From Monoplex corrugatus (taxonomy: Eukaryota > Mollusca > Gastropoda > Littorinimorpha > Ranellidae), in assembly GCA_030674185.1 (NCBI GenBank), contig CM060315.1:88136415-88200414 (forward strand): a stretch of 64,000 nt of DNA. Reading direction: 5' to 3'. A program made the position numbers and the translations under genes. The notes beneath the pieces are model-generated. The model searched no databases. It worked only from the letters and a program-made list of their open reading frames with translations, and had not been told where the DNA came from. Each line of letters begins with the position of its first letter. The stretch's first letter is position 1. Below are positions 34,146 through 46,904 of the stretch, piece after piece.

Positions 34146-36520
34146 CAGCTTAACAACAACAACAATAAAAGGGTTATAGCCCTGATATGCTCTAGGCAGT
34201 GGGCTGGGCTTTAAACAACAACAACAACAATAAAAGGGTTATAGCCCTGACATGCTCTAGGCAGTGGGCTGGGCTTTAAACAACAATAAAAGGGTTATAG
34301 CCCTGATATGCTGTAGGCAGTGGGCTGGGCTTTAAACAACAACAACAACAATAAAAGGGTTATAGCCCTGACATGCTCTAGGCAGTGGGCTGGGCTTTAA
34401 ACAACAACAACAATAAAAGGGTTATAGCCCTGATATGCTCTAGGCAGTGGGCTGGGCTTTAAACAACAACAACAATAAAAGGGTTATAGCCCTGATATGC
34501 TCTAGGCAGTGGGCTGGGCTTTAAACAACAACAATAAAAGGGTTATAGCCCTGATGTGCTCTAGGCAGTGGGCTGGGCTTTAAACAACAACAACAATAAA
34601 AGAGTTATAGCCCTGATATGCTGTAGGCAGTGGGCTGGGCTTTAAACAACAACAACAATAAAAGGGTTATAGCCCTGATATGCTGTAGGCAGTGGGCTGG
34701 GCTTTAAACAACAACAACAATAAAAGGGTTATAGCCCTGATATGCTGTAGGCAGTGGGCTGGGCTTTAAACAACACAACAATAAAAGGGTTATAGCCCTG
34801 ACATGCTCTAGGCAGTGGGCTGGGCTTTAAACAACAACAACAATAAAAGGGTTATAGCCCTGATATGCTCTAGGCAGTGGGCTGGGCTTTAAACAACAAC
34901 AACAATAAAAGGGTTATAGCCCTGATATGCTCTAGGCAGTGGGCTGGGCTTTAAACAACAACAACAATAAAAGGGTTATAGCCCTGATATGCTCTAGGCA
35001 GTGGGCTGGGCTTTAAACAACAACAACAATAAAAGGGTTATAGCCCTGATATGCTGTAGGCAGTGGGCTGGGCTTTAAACAACAACAACAATAAAAGGGT
35101 TATAGCCCTGATATGCTGTAGGCAGTGGGCTGGGCTTTAAACAACAACAACAATAAAAGGGTTATAGCCCTGATATGCTGTAGGCAGTGGGCTGGGCTTT
35201 AAACAACAACAACAATAAAAGGGTTATAGCCCTGATATGCTGTAGGCAGTGGGCTGGGCTTTAAACAACAACAACAATAAAAGGGTTATAGCCCTGATAT
35301 GCTCTAGGCAGTGGGCTGGGCTTTAAACAACAACAATAAAAGGGTTATAGCCCTGATATGCTCTAGGCAGTGGGCTGGGCTTTAAACAACAACAATAAAA
35401 GGGTTATAGCCTGATATGCTCTAGGCAGTGGGCTGGGCTTTAAACAACAACAACAATAAAAGGGTTATAGCCCTGATATGCTCTAGGCAGTGGGCTGGGC
35501 TTTAAACAACAACAACAATAAAAGGGTTATAGCCCTGATATGCTCTAGGCAGTGGGCTGGGCTTTAAACAACAACAACAATAAAAGGGTTATAGCCCTGA
35601 TATGCTGTAGGCAGTGGGCTGGGCTTTAAACAACAACAACAATAAAAGGGTTATAGCCCTGATATGCTTAGGCAGTGGGCTGGGCTTTAAACAACAACAA
35701 CAATAAAAGGGTTATAGCCCTGATATGCTGTAGGCAGTGGGCTGGGCTTTAAACAACAACAACAATAAAAGGGTTATAGCCCTGATATGCTGTAGGCAGT
35801 GGGCTGGGCTTTAAACAACAACAACAATAAAAGGGTTATAGCCCTGATATGCTGTAGGCAGTGGGCTGGGCTTTAAACAACAACAACAATAAAAGGGTTA
35901 TAGCCCTGATATGCTGTAGGCAGTGGGCTGGGCTTTAAACAACAACAACAATAAAAGGGTTATAGCCCTGATATGCTCTAGGCAGTGGGCTGGGCTTTAA
36001 ACAACAACAACAATAAAAGGGTTATAGCCCTGATATGCTCTAGGCAGTGGGCTGGGCTTTAAACAACAACAACAATAAAAGGGTTATAGCCCTGATATGC
36101 TGTAGGCAGTGGGCTGGGCTTTAAACAACAACAACAATAAAAGGGTTATAGCCCTGATATGCTGTAGGCAGTGGGCTGGGCTTTAAACAACAACAACAAT
36201 AAAAGGGTTATAGCCCTGATATGCTGTAGGCAGTGGGCTGGGCTTTAAACAACAACAACAACAATAAAAGGGTTATAGCCCTGACATGCTCTAGGCAGTG
36301 GGCTGGGCTTTAAACAACAACAACAACAATAAAAGGGTTATAGCCCTGATATGCTGTAGGCAGTGGGCTGGGCTTTAAACAACAACAACAATAAAAGGGT
36401 TATAGCCCTGATATGCTGTAGGCAGTGGGCTGGGCTTTAAACAACAACAACAATAAAAGGGTTATAGCCCTGATATGCTCTAGGCAGTGGGCTGGGCTTT
36501 AAACAACAACAACAATAAAA
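34146..36520. repeat. 62-bp satellite amplified from the family A tail
   Basis: About 38 near-identical units of aaaagggttatagccctgat + atgctgtaggcagtgggctg + ggctttaaacaacaacaaca + at. Length varies with the CAA number. Two main variants (gctgtagg, gctctagg) and a gacatg subtype occur in runs. The unit equals the 3' tail of family A. Confidence 0.97.
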
Positions 36521-36589
36521 GAAGTGTATGAGAAAAACTTCAAACTGACTTTTAAGACAAAAGGAGTGATATGTAAAAAATTGAAAATT

Positions 36590-37430
36590 GTCTGTGTTTT
36601 TGGTTGTTATTTGTTACTATTTTCTTGTGTTCTGGAGTATTATTTTTATAGTGTGTGGATTTTCGCCTGTTGTGTATGCATACTTTTTGTCCACACTGTG
36701 CAGGTGATACTTTCTGTCTGTGGTGGCTCTGCATGCAATGTGTTTTTTCATGTTACCAAAAGCTACAGGACACTAACATGACTTATAGATCTTGAGCGTG
36801 CATATTTGATGTTCTGCGTATATATACATACTTGTTGACCCAGGAGGTTGGGAAAATTGTCTCCCTTTGCCACCAGGCTGGAAGTAATTCTCCCATCTGC
36901 TGCAGGGAGCCATAAGAAATAGTGTTGTAGGTTACACACGGGTCACACATCTTACATTCATTCATACCTTTTAAAAAAAATGAAGAAGCACCATGGTGTA
37001 TACCGTGTGATGAGCCACTGAGCATCAGACACCTTGATTGCTGGGACTTGTACGATGTGAGACAAAAGCACTACACGGCGGACTTCTTAAAGAACCTTTT
37101 CCGAGACGTCCCTCCTGATGTAATTTTCCAGTTTTTACAAGAGATCAGTAGATTTCACCTGAGATGATTTTACATCTGAGTATGGTTTTCTTTTAATCGC
37201 ATTTTAGACTTGCAAGGTTAACGATGAGCATGGTTTTTAACCGTCATCTTTTATCTTAACTGGGTTGTGGTTTTTGACGTGGTGTTAGCCCTGATACGGC
37301 TGTAGTAGTTGGTTGGGTTATAAGCAATACGAACTTTGAGGTACCCAGGCAGGATTGAACCCAGATTCCTGATTTGAAATCTAATGCTTACCCACTGGAC
37401 TGCTGCACCTGTCAGCTCTTGAGTGTGAAT
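36590..37430 (-). mobile_element. tRNA-derived SINE, family F (copy 2), with insertion
   Basis: Shares the 27.6-kb copy's body (cacactgtgca, catgactta, ttgatgttctgcgt, cttgttgaccc). Its minus-strand head lies at 37330-37420 (cagtccagtgggtaagcatt ... tgggttcaatcctgcctggg). About 450 bp of other sequence separates head and body. Confidence 0.5.
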
Positions 37431-37697
37431 TTGGGAATAAAAGATGACAGGCATGGAATAGAGGATTTAAGTATGATAAGAGGTATCAGGTACCAGCTAG
37501 ATTAAGTATCTTTAGTTTTGACTTTGTCCGTTTTCAAATGTTGTATAATGTTCTCCAAAGAGGAAGTCACTACTGGCATGCGTTGTTTTTCCATGTTAAT
37601 GATACCCCTGTCTCCTTGTCAAACAAACGTTCATATATTTCTGTCCCCACTGTCTTCATCACTTGCAGGTCCTTTCACTGCATGTCCTCTCCTTTCC

Positions 37698-37881
37698 CCC
37701 ATGGGGATGCTTGGGGCTCTATCAGTATGAATTGTATCCCCACTTTCTCGAAATTCTGTGCTGAACATTTGCTCGTTTCTGTCACTGTCTTTGTTTCTGC
37801 CTGGGTCTTTCGCTGTCTCTCATCTTTTCCTGTCATTTTCTGCCTTGCTGGTCCATTTGCCTGTTTGTGTTCTATAAAGTC
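37698..37881 (+). mobile_element. Family A retroposon, copy 4, 5' part
   Basis: From ggggatgcttggggctctat to ctataaagtc. It is interrupted at TTAA by the piggyBac-like MITE and continues at 39199. Confidence 0.8.
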
Positions 37882-37885
37882 TTAA

Positions 37886-39194
37886 CCTTTTCACGACACT
37901 GCCTCACTATAGCAGCATTAGCTACTATTTCCTGAGTACACTGTAGGCAGGAAGCAGATATGCCCTGGGGACACCTTATTTTGGTCATTTTTATTTAATT
38001 TTCCTGAGTAGGCTGTAAAAGCAAGCTTATTGATGTTAGAACAACTTTTTAGATCACTCTTTCATCTCCCTAGTGAACCAAAAATATGTTCAGTAAAGAT
38101 CCATTTAGTTAGTGTTTTGTCCTTTTGAAAATGTCAACGTAAGCCACAAAGTCTAAACCCCAGACAGCCACAGGAGATTCATAAAAATTGTTATTTTCAG
38201 CATATGATGGCCAAAAATGCAGGAAAAAGGACGTAAAAGGCAATATTTCAACATTTTAGAACATAATGGTAATGAAGTGTAACATAGCAGTTACATAATT
38301 AGCAATATCATTATACAAATAGTGTGGATGAACTATTTCAGTCATTTCACATAAGTGCATAGATTCTTCTAAAGCAATGGTTTGTTCATCCATATGATAA
38401 CAGAATAGCAAATAAAAAAAGTAAATGATAAAGGGCATATAACTAGGAATTTTAGAAAATCCAAAATGAAAAAAAGACAACAAGTTAACAAACAAACAAG
38501 TAAATTAACATGAACATGTAAACAAACACAGACTCAGGCAAACTGAAAAGATCAATGTGGAAGGGAAGAAAAAATATGGAAAGTATACACCAACCTTCGA
38601 ATTTGATAATGAAGACATAGCCATGGTGATGATGTGATGAATTAATACAGATTCATGAAAAGAACAAATTTGTCGAAATCACCTTAGCACAAATACACTG
38701 AAAAAGCCACAACCACTACACCTGCAACACTTAAAAAGCCACAACCACTACACTTGATACACTGATAAAGCCATAACCGCTGCACTTGATACACTGAAAA
38801 AGCCACACTAACAACTTATATTCACTTCTGCTACTTCGGCGGCCGTGAAAGTTGTCCTATTAGCCATGTTTTCACAGCAGAGTGAACAATGCGGGTAACA
38901 CGAAGAGACAAAGAGTTGGGGTTGGTTGCTTTCAACACAAATTAAACAATGAAATTGCCCCTGTTAAGCTGACAACATAGCATCGTATGATGTAGCAGAG
39001 TTTCTTTGTGTAGTTTCGACACGTTTTGAGGGAATTTACGGTGACGTACCGACGCATTTAATTTTAGAACAGGTGTTGCGAACATTTTCGCTACGTGTCC
39101 ACAGTGACCTTTTGGCCATCGCGAGCAGGCTCGCAACATGTCCTTACGGCATAGGCAGGCGTCATGACTATTCTCACGTCATGTCGCGAAAAGG
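37886..39194. mobile_element. piggyBac-like MITE, 1,309 bp, TTAA-flanked
   Basis: TTAA duplications lie at 37882-37885 and 39195-39198. The ends ccttttcacgacactg and catgtcgcgaaaagg are inverted repeats with few mismatches. Removing it restores the family A sequence agtcttaatacttt. No transposase is seen. An internal short repeat at 38695-38810 has the core aaagccacaaccactacac. Confidence 0.82.
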
Positions 39195-39198
39195 TTAA

Positions 39199-39615
39199 TA
39201 CTTTCTATTAGGATTGGTAATTGTGTACATATGTTAACTGCACGTTTTGGCTGTTAGGAAATATAATGTGCAGAAGCAATTTCAGGTAATTTAGGCCAGG
39301 TAATTGAGGCCAGGTAACTGAGGCCAGTTTTCATAGGTTTTAGTATACTTAGTTATGAGTAAGTTGAGGTAAGTAAGTTTGTATTCAGATTTGTTTTTGT
39401 TTCTAAACCCCCTGATGATAAATTGCGTGGAATTGTCAACAGAAGAGGCCTTTTCTTAAATTATTTGTGCAAATGCATTGATATGTGTACTGAATTTGTC
39501 ATTTTTTGCCCCTGGGATAAGGTGTGTGTTTTGAATTGATTATAGCCCTGATGGCACTGTGTAGTGGGACTTTAAGTACTACTACGACTGCTATGACTAC
39601 TACTACTACTACTAT
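39199..39615 (+). mobile_element. Family A retroposon, copy 4, 3' part
   Basis: Resumes with atactttctattaggattgg and runs to tatagccctgatggcactgt, then a (TAC/ACT)n tail instead of the (CAA)n of other copies. A small gaggccaggtaa duplication lies at about 39294-39326. Confidence 0.75.
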
Positions 39616-39789
39616 TAATCCTGTCCTTCTGTCTTGTTCATATAGATTATTTATTATAAGATGAAATGGGGGAGATGGGTAAGATAAAAATGAATGGTAG
39701 AGATGTTCTTATTCTCTGCACGTGTCTTTCTGGTTTCTGTGTAATGGAAAGCTGCTGTTCCTTTTAATTCAGATTTTGCGTAAAACTGG

Positions 39790-40130
39790 TTTTGTGTGTG
39801 TGTACATATGTGCGTGCGTGTGTGTGAGTGTGTGTGTGTGTGGCGTGTGTGCGTTTGTGTGTGTGTTTGTATGTAGGTGTGTGTGTGTGGTGTGTGTGCG
39901 TGCATGTGTGTGTGCATGTGCGTTTGTGTGTATGTGTGTGTGTGTGTGTATGCGTGTGCATGTGCATGTATGTATGTGTATGTTGTTTTTGTGTGTGCGC
40001 GTGCGTGTGTGTGTGTGTGCAATGTTGAACATTTTGTGTGTGCGTGTGCGTGTGCATGTGTGTGTGCATGCTCATATACATGTATGTATGTGTATGTTGT
40101 TGTGTGTGTGTGTGTGTGGTGTGTACATGT
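39790..40130. repeat. Imperfect (GT)n tract
   Basis: GT with GC and AT interruptions. It contains a ~90-bp near-duplication (catgtatgtatgtgtatgtt at 39963 and 40079). Long frames on both strands are artefacts. Confidence 0.88.
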
Positions 40131-40639
40131 GTTGGTGACACAGATACATGACATATGTATGTATGTGTCATGTATGCCCTCTTCCCCATGCCCTACCCTG
40201 AAATGTTTCATAATGTTTGCTTTATCTTTTACATGTCTCTCTGTTTACGTAGTTCTTTATGTCTGTTGTAGTAGTGTTCAGTTCTGTTTACACACATACA
40301 GACTTGAAAACATTTTGTGGATTTGTTTAAGAGCGGGGTATAAAAGAAGTTTTAAAAATGTTTGTTTATATGTTTGTCTGTTGGTTTGTTTATTTGCTCA
40401 TTTGTTACAGCGATTGATGCTTTTTTGACCTGTGATAATAATAGTGATGATGATGGTAATAATGATAATAATTTCACTTATAAAGCACAAATGGTCCATG
40501 TGAGAAGCATGGTTGTGGCACTTCACAGGGATAGAATAAACAATATGTGCGCGTACATACACACGCATAGAGCTAGGATGCGCTCAACCTGCTTGGCTTG
40601 TGATCCTTGATGCAAGTTCTCGTCCTGTATCAGTCTCTC

Positions 40640-40972
<333 letters not shown>

Positions 40973-41264
40973 GCACGGACAGATGATGTGTTCCTGTAGG
41001 CCTTGTCTGGTGTGAAATACTGTGAACAGATATTTTACAAACCATAGCTTAGCTAAAATCTTGTTTAGATAACAAACACACCATAGATAACAAACAAATA
41101 ATTGCACTAACGTTTAGATGTAATAGCAGTGACATATTTCCATTTTAGATGTGATGTATGTAAAATATGAGTATGTTTCAATTTGAGAACTTTTGAGTAA
41201 GAACAATGCAGAAAAAGAGATAGAAACTAATGATTTGTTCATTTCTTTGTCTCTGTATGTATAG

Positions 41265-41320
41265 GATCCAAGAAACATGAAGTAGAACCACTGATGTCTG
41301 AAGATGATGTTCCCTTATAA
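41265..41320 (+). CDS. MFSD14: MFSD14 terminal coding exon and stop
   Basis: The acceptor ctctgtatgtatag is followed by GA (completing glycine), then SKKHEVEPLMSEDDVPL and TAA at 41318-41320. Vertebrate members end in a comparable acidic (D/E)xEPLLQD tail, so EPLMSEDD is a good match. The incoming phase 1 agrees with the upstream exon or the microexon. Confidence 0.87.
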
Positions 41321-41824
41321 TGGAAGATTCGTCAGCCAGGAGTGTTACGACGCCTTGTTCCTGTGCTTCATGGTTCAAAAGGCCAACCGACCGCTCTTCC
41401 ATGAATACTGTTGTTCCTACTCTTGGTCATCATCACTGGGACTCAAAGCCAGCAGACACACTGTCTGCTACCAGATGTCTTGTGTTGGGACATGTAGAGA
41501 GACTGTCAGTTTGTGGAGGGATAGTTTGTAGACGTCTGTCCTTCACGTTTTGGGTCAAAGCAGGCATCCAGAGTATCACATTATTCTGGTCCCTCTTGAA
41601 GTTAAATCTACAGTTTTGCTGTTATGTGTTTTGTCATTGTGGCCATGTTGTTCATCTCAGATTTTGGAAGTGGTTATATGTTGGTTTTTCTTATGTCAGT
41701 ACTGTTTTTTTTTTTTGGGGTGGGGGATGGGGGTGAAATGGTTTCAAGATTTAAGTTTTGAGCGTTCATCTCTTGTCGGACCTGAAAGTGATTGATCTAC
41801 AATAGTGTGTGTGTGTGTGTGTGG

Positions 41825-41855
<31 letters not shown>

Positions 41856-42190
41856 TTGCGTGGTGCGTTGGGCGTGCGTGCGTGCGTGCCGTGGGGCGCA
41901 CATTTTGTTTGTTAGTTTTTATGATACAAGACCAATGTTTTATGATAGATGAGCAGTTGCTTGTTTTAAATGAATACTAATGGTAATAATTTGGTTGATA
42001 AAGTGCAAACAGTCCATGTCAGAAACATGCTTGTTGCAGTGTACGGTGACTAAAACAATCAAACTTTCAGTCAAGTGTTAACACCCACTGACAAAACAGG
42101 ACATGAAAATAAGTTATGAACCTTATGATAACATAACTATTTAAATGTGTCTATTGGTATTTCAGTGACAGTGAATAGTTAATAAATGAG
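41321..42190 (+). other. MFSD14: Probable start of MFSD14 3' UTR
   Basis: The sequence after the stop has no conserved coding content. A first AATAAA hexamer lies at 42181-42186 and another at 49585-49590. Which is used, if either, cannot be decided from sequence. A short GT tract lies at 41803-41890. Confidence 0.35.
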
Positions 42191-43380
42191 TACTTATTGG
42201 AAGTGAACAATTGATTAATGAATGCATCTTGCCATCAAGATGGGACAACATGTGTTGTTGCAGCTAAGTACAAGTTATGGTGAACTCGCATATTATATTC
42301 AGATCCTGTTCTGTGTGTGGCTGTGATTTTGAGTGGAATGCAGTGGATGTATGTCTGGTATTAGTGTTAATGTGAATGTGTCTGAATGTTTGGTTGTACA
42401 TATATGTTGTGGGTGTTTTAAATGTGTGTTACCATTCATGTCTGTAATTTTGTAAAAACTTCATTTGTTCTGAATGTTTGGTTGTGTCATTGGATATTTG
42501 AGTGTAGATATGTATATGTTGTTATGTTGTTTTTTTTGCCAGGGGCCAAGATGACAGCTGAATGTATTTGTTGGACATAATGTGTGAGCCTCTCTTTCTG
42601 TAGTTGTTAGATGATTATTTGGGACTTGGGGAGGGGGTGTTTCAGTCTCATTTTTAAAGAAAAAAGAGGCAGATTTAATTTGATCCAAAGCAAAGCTGTA
42701 TGTCTGTGTGTGCCTGTGTCTGTGTTTGTGTTTACCGTATCCATATGCGAAAATGAAAATTGCCTGTAAAAAGAACTGCGCAAGGATTTTTTTTATGTTT
42801 TGTGTTTGATTTCGTTAAAGGACTTCGGATCACAGGTCTGGCCATTGAGAATGCATTGAGTAATGCCTCAAAAAAGTATGTTTGACTGTTTTTTGTTTTT
42901 TTTTCCCCTCTGTGCTGACAGCAGAGAAATGTGGTGTTGGAAGTGTGAATTGGTGAAAAGAGAGGTGTATTACATTATGTGTCATGTTTATTTTCATTTT
43001 ACTGGTGATACATCACTTGATTTTTTCTTTGGAATTTGTGTTTTTGCACTGTTTTTCTTTTGGGGATGTTGGTTCCTGTCAGAATATACGTTCGAATGTC
43101 CTCAAAGTTGAATGTGTTTGGACAACCTTCATGCTGAAAATGTTTCTTCTGTTTCATTGTTTCTTCTTTTATTCATCATATCACTGGTGCCAAGTGGTAC
43201 TGGCTCTTGTCTTTCCCTCAGTGTGGAGAGGGGGGGGGGGGACCTGCTTTGTGGGTAAGGCTGGTCTTCTGTATACCCCTGCTCTGGAGAGGAGTTGTTT
43301 CTTCACTTCATCTTTCTGCCCAGTTCCGTGATATCTCAAGGTTGATGGATGCTCTTTGCTCTTTTGGTACAGACTGGATT
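42191..43380 (+). other. Non-coding stretch downstream of MFSD14
   Basis: T/G-rich sequence with short poly-T and poly-G runs. No conserved frame is seen. Confidence 0.5.
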
Positions 43381-44900
43381 GTGTTTATTGTAGTTTTGTT
43401 TATTTGTTTGTATTTAATTGATATTTTCTTGTTGTGTTATATAGTTGAATTAATGTTTATTGGCAGTTTTTATTTATTTATTTGCATTTGGTTGATTTTT
43501 TTTCTTATTGGTAGAGTATGAATTATGTTTAATGATGTTTTCTTTTATATTCATTTGTATTTGATTGATAATTTCTTGTTGTGTTGGATTATGTTTATTG
43601 GCAGGTCTGTTTTCATTGTTATTATTATTATTTCTTTTTTTAAGATCATTAACTTCAGGAGTTATCTTTGTGCCCATTTTTGTTTCTTTTGTCCCATTTT
43701 TTTTCACTACTTTGTGGCCACAGAAGCTGGCAGTCTTTATAATGCTATGATGATGATAATGACAGTAAGGATGACAATCATAATGCTATGGAGCAGGTTA
43801 GACCCTAAAGAACCTACAATCATGTTTGAAGGTACTTATAGGGATTCAAACCCACAACCTTCCAGTCCGTAGTCGGTTGTGCTAGTAGCTACACCACAGC
43901 AACTGGTATGTTTATTGGCAGTTTTATTTATATATTTGTATTTACTCGATATTTTCTTGTTGTGTTCGTAGCGTGTGAATTGTTTTTTAGCAGTTTTTTT
44001 TATAGTTGTACTTGGTTGATATTTTCTTGTTGGTAATAGTGTGAATTATGTTTTTTGGCAGTTTTTTTTATAGTTGTATTTGGTTAATATTTTCTTGTTG
44101 GTAATAGTGTGAATTATGTTTTTTGGCAGTTTTTTAATTTGTATTTGGTTAATATTTTCTTGTTGGTAATAGTGTGAATTGTGAATTATGTTTTTTGGCA
44201 GTTTTTTTAAAATTTGTATTTGGTTAATATTTTTTGGGTGGTATAGTGTGAATTGTGAATTATGGTTTGGGCAGTTTTTGTTTTTTTTATTATTTATTTG
44301 TATTTGTTTGATATTTTTCTTGTTGTGTTGGTAGAGTGTGAAGTACTTTTATTGTCGGTTTTATTTATTTGTATTGTGTTGATGTTTTGTCAGTGTTTTG
44401 GTAGAGTTTGAATTATGGGTGTTTTTTTTCCAGTTTCATTTATTTATTTGTATTTGGTTATTTTCTTTTTGGTAGAGTGTGAATTATGGTTTTTGGCAGT
44501 TTTATTTATTCATTTATATTTGGTTGATATTTTGTCTTTTTATTGGTAGAGTGTGAATTCTGTTTTTTTGGCAGTTTATTATGTATAATTGTATTTTGTT
44601 GATATTTTGTCTTTTTATTGGTAGAGTGTGAATTCTGTTTCTTTGGCAGTTTATTATGTATAATTGTATTTTGTTGATATTTTGTCTTTTTATTGGTAGA
44701 GTGTGAATTCTGTTTTTTTGGCAGTTTATTATGTATAATTGTATTTTGTTGATATTTTGTCATTGTGATAGTAGAATGTGATGTATGTTCATTGTCAGTT
44801 TTATTATTTTTATTTTATTTGTATTTGCTTGTTGTTTTCTTGTTGTTTTGGTACAATGTAAATTATGTTTATTGGCAGTGCTTCCATTGTTCTTTCACTC
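43380..44900. repeat. Degenerate AT-rich tandem array, core unit 75 bp
   Basis: Repeats around gtgtgaattctgtttttttg + gcagttt + tatttgtatttggttgatat + tttcttgttggtaga. The last three units (about 44545-44765) are nearly identical 75-mers. It is interrupted by a family B SINE at 43715-43911. Confidence 0.88.
43715..43911 (-). mobile_element. tRNA-derived SINE, family B (copy 3)
   Basis: The minus-strand head ctgtggtgtagctactagca ... gttgtgggtttgaatccc lies within the AT-rich array. The + side starts ggccacagaagctggcagtc, as in copy 2, and has a shortened middle. Confidence 0.75.
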
Positions 44901-44989
44901 TTCTCTCTGTTCTCTGTGTTAATCAATTTGTTTTTGTATTCAGATCACACATTGTGTCACTTGCTTGTTTATGTTCTCACACTCACATT

Positions 44990-45037
44990 GCTCGCGTGCG
45001 CGCGCGCATGCGTGTGCATGTGCGTGTGCATGTGCGT

Positions 45038-45083
<46 letters not shown>

Positions 45084-45170
45084 ATGCATGTTTGTGTTTG
45101 TTTTGTGTATATTGTTTATGTGTGTGTGTGTTTGTTTTGTGTATATTGTTTATGTGTGTGTGTGTGTGTT
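44990..45170. repeat. (GT)n tract with GCGC and TTTGTTTTGTGTATATTG duplications
   Basis: GT microsatellite with cgcgcgcgc at its start. A 35-bp unit (tgtttgttttgtgtatattg...) is present twice near its end. Confidence 0.88.
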
Positions 45171-45239
45171 TAAATAAGTGAATATTTGTTTTGTTATCTT
45201 TTTTTTTTTCATCGCCGCTTCAACTTGTATGTCTTGTAG

Positions 45240-46412
45240 TTCACCTGTTTTGGTGAAAGTGGTATGGGCTGACATGTATTTGTTTAGTATGTTGGTGAAA
45301 GTGGTAGGGGCTGACATGTATTTGTTTAGTATGTGTGTATCTTAGTGGTAGGGGCTGACATGTATTTGTGTAGTATGTGTGTACCTTAGTGGTAGGGGCT
45401 GACATGTATTTGTTTAGTATGTGTGTACCTTAGTGGTAGGGGCTGACATGTATTTGTGTAGTATGTGTGTACCTTGTAGTTCACCTGTTTTGGAGATAGT
45501 GGTAGGGGCTGACATGTATTTGTATAGTATGTGTGTTGGTGATAGTGGTAGGGGCTGACATGTATTTGTATAGTATGTGTGTTGGAGATAGTGGTAGGGG
45601 CTGACATGTATTTGTATAGTATGTGTGTTGGTGATAGTGGTAGGGGCTGACATGTATTTGTATAGTATGTGTGTTGGAGATAGTGGTAGGGGCTGACATG
45701 TATTTGTGTAGTATGTGTGTTGGTGATAATGGTAGGGGCTGACATGTATTTGTGTAGTATGTGTGTTGGTGATAGTGGTAGGGGCTGACATGTATTTGTA
45801 TAGTATGTGTGTTGGTGATAGTGGTAGGGGCTGACATGTATTTGTATAGTATGTGTGTTGGTGATAGTGGTAGGGGCTGACATGTATTTGTGTAGTATGT
45901 GTGTTGGTGATAGTGGTAGGGGCTGACATGTATTTGTATAGTATGTGTGTTGGTGATAGTGGTAGGGGCTGACATGTATTTGTATAGTATGTGTGTTGGT
46001 GATAGTGGTAGGGGCTGACATGTATTTGTGTAGTATGTGTGTTGGTGATAGTGGTAGGGGCTGACATGTATTTGTGTAGTATGTGTGTTGGTGATAGTGG
46101 TAGGGGCTGACATGTATTTGTGTAGTATGTGTGTTGGTGATAGTGGTAGGGACTGACATGTATTTGTGTAGTATGTGTGTTGGTGATAGTGGTAGGGGCT
46201 GACATGTATTTGTGTAGTATGTGTGTTGGTGATAGTGGTAGGGGCTGACATGTATTTGTGTAGTATGTGTGTTGGTGATAGTGGTAGGGGCTGACATGTA
46301 TTTGTGTAGTATGTGTGTTGGTGATAGTGGTAGGGGCTGACATGTATTTGTGTAGTATGTGTGTTGGTGATAGTGGTAGGGGCTGACATGTATTTGTGTA
46401 GTATGCACCATT
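45240..46412. repeat. 46-bp minisatellite
   Basis: About 25 units of ttggtgatagtggtaggggc + tgacatgtatttgtgtagta + tgtgtg. The first units are irregular (ccttagtggtag). Variants are ggagata/ggtgata and gtatag/gtgtag. The minus strand is open in all three frames over the array because the unit lacks stops in every frame; these are not genes. Confidence 0.96.
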
Positions 46413-46474
46413 CATTTTGGTTCTCTAAATTGCCTCTGAACTCACTGAAACTGAGGTCAGCATGACAGCAGGGC

Positions 46475-46872
46475 CTGAAGAGCCACAGAATGTGGGACAG
46501 TTCTTCACAGTGCTGTGATGGTGAGGATAGGATGAACTGATGATGCTGTGTATGGAGTTCCATGTTGTATTGAGACTGTATGATAGGGTTTACACTTAAC
46601 TTTCGTAACATATCCTATGTCAACCAGGCCTGAGAGATCAGATACCTGCCAGGTTAGGAAATTTGAGCAAACATCCACAGTGATGCAGATTTCTACAGTG
46701 GATGAGGCAGGGCTGTGTGATCCCAGCATGTCCACAGCATGCTCAGCTCTGGGTGGGAACTGGTTTAGGACACAAAATGCCACAATAATATTTTTGTCTG
46801 AAGGACTCGGAGTTTGAATCCTCGATCTGCCAGTCAGTAGTCCATTGTGCTAACCACTTCGCCATGATGACA
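46475..46872 (-). mobile_element. tRNA-derived SINE, family B (copy 4)
   Basis: The minus-strand head tcatggcgaagtggttagca and B box ggattcaaactcc are followed by the family B body (caggcctgagagatcagata and tgctcagctctgggtgggaa on +). Confidence 0.78.
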
Positions 46873-46904
46873 GGATTTTTGTGTTTTGTTTATTTGTGTC
46901 TCCC

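Noticed and set aside
39654..40211. Cys/Val- or His/Thr-rich frames over GT/CA tracts
   Set aside because: Microsatellite translation artefacts on both strands; the same applies to similar frames at 5.0, 6.1, 16.2, 20.3, 21.3, 30.7, 40.8, 45.0, 49.2, 54.4, 56.6 and 59.6 kb.
45386..46611. Three overlapping minus-strand ORFs of 333-376 codons
   Set aside because: All three frames of the same 46-bp array are open, so none can be taken as evidence of coding.
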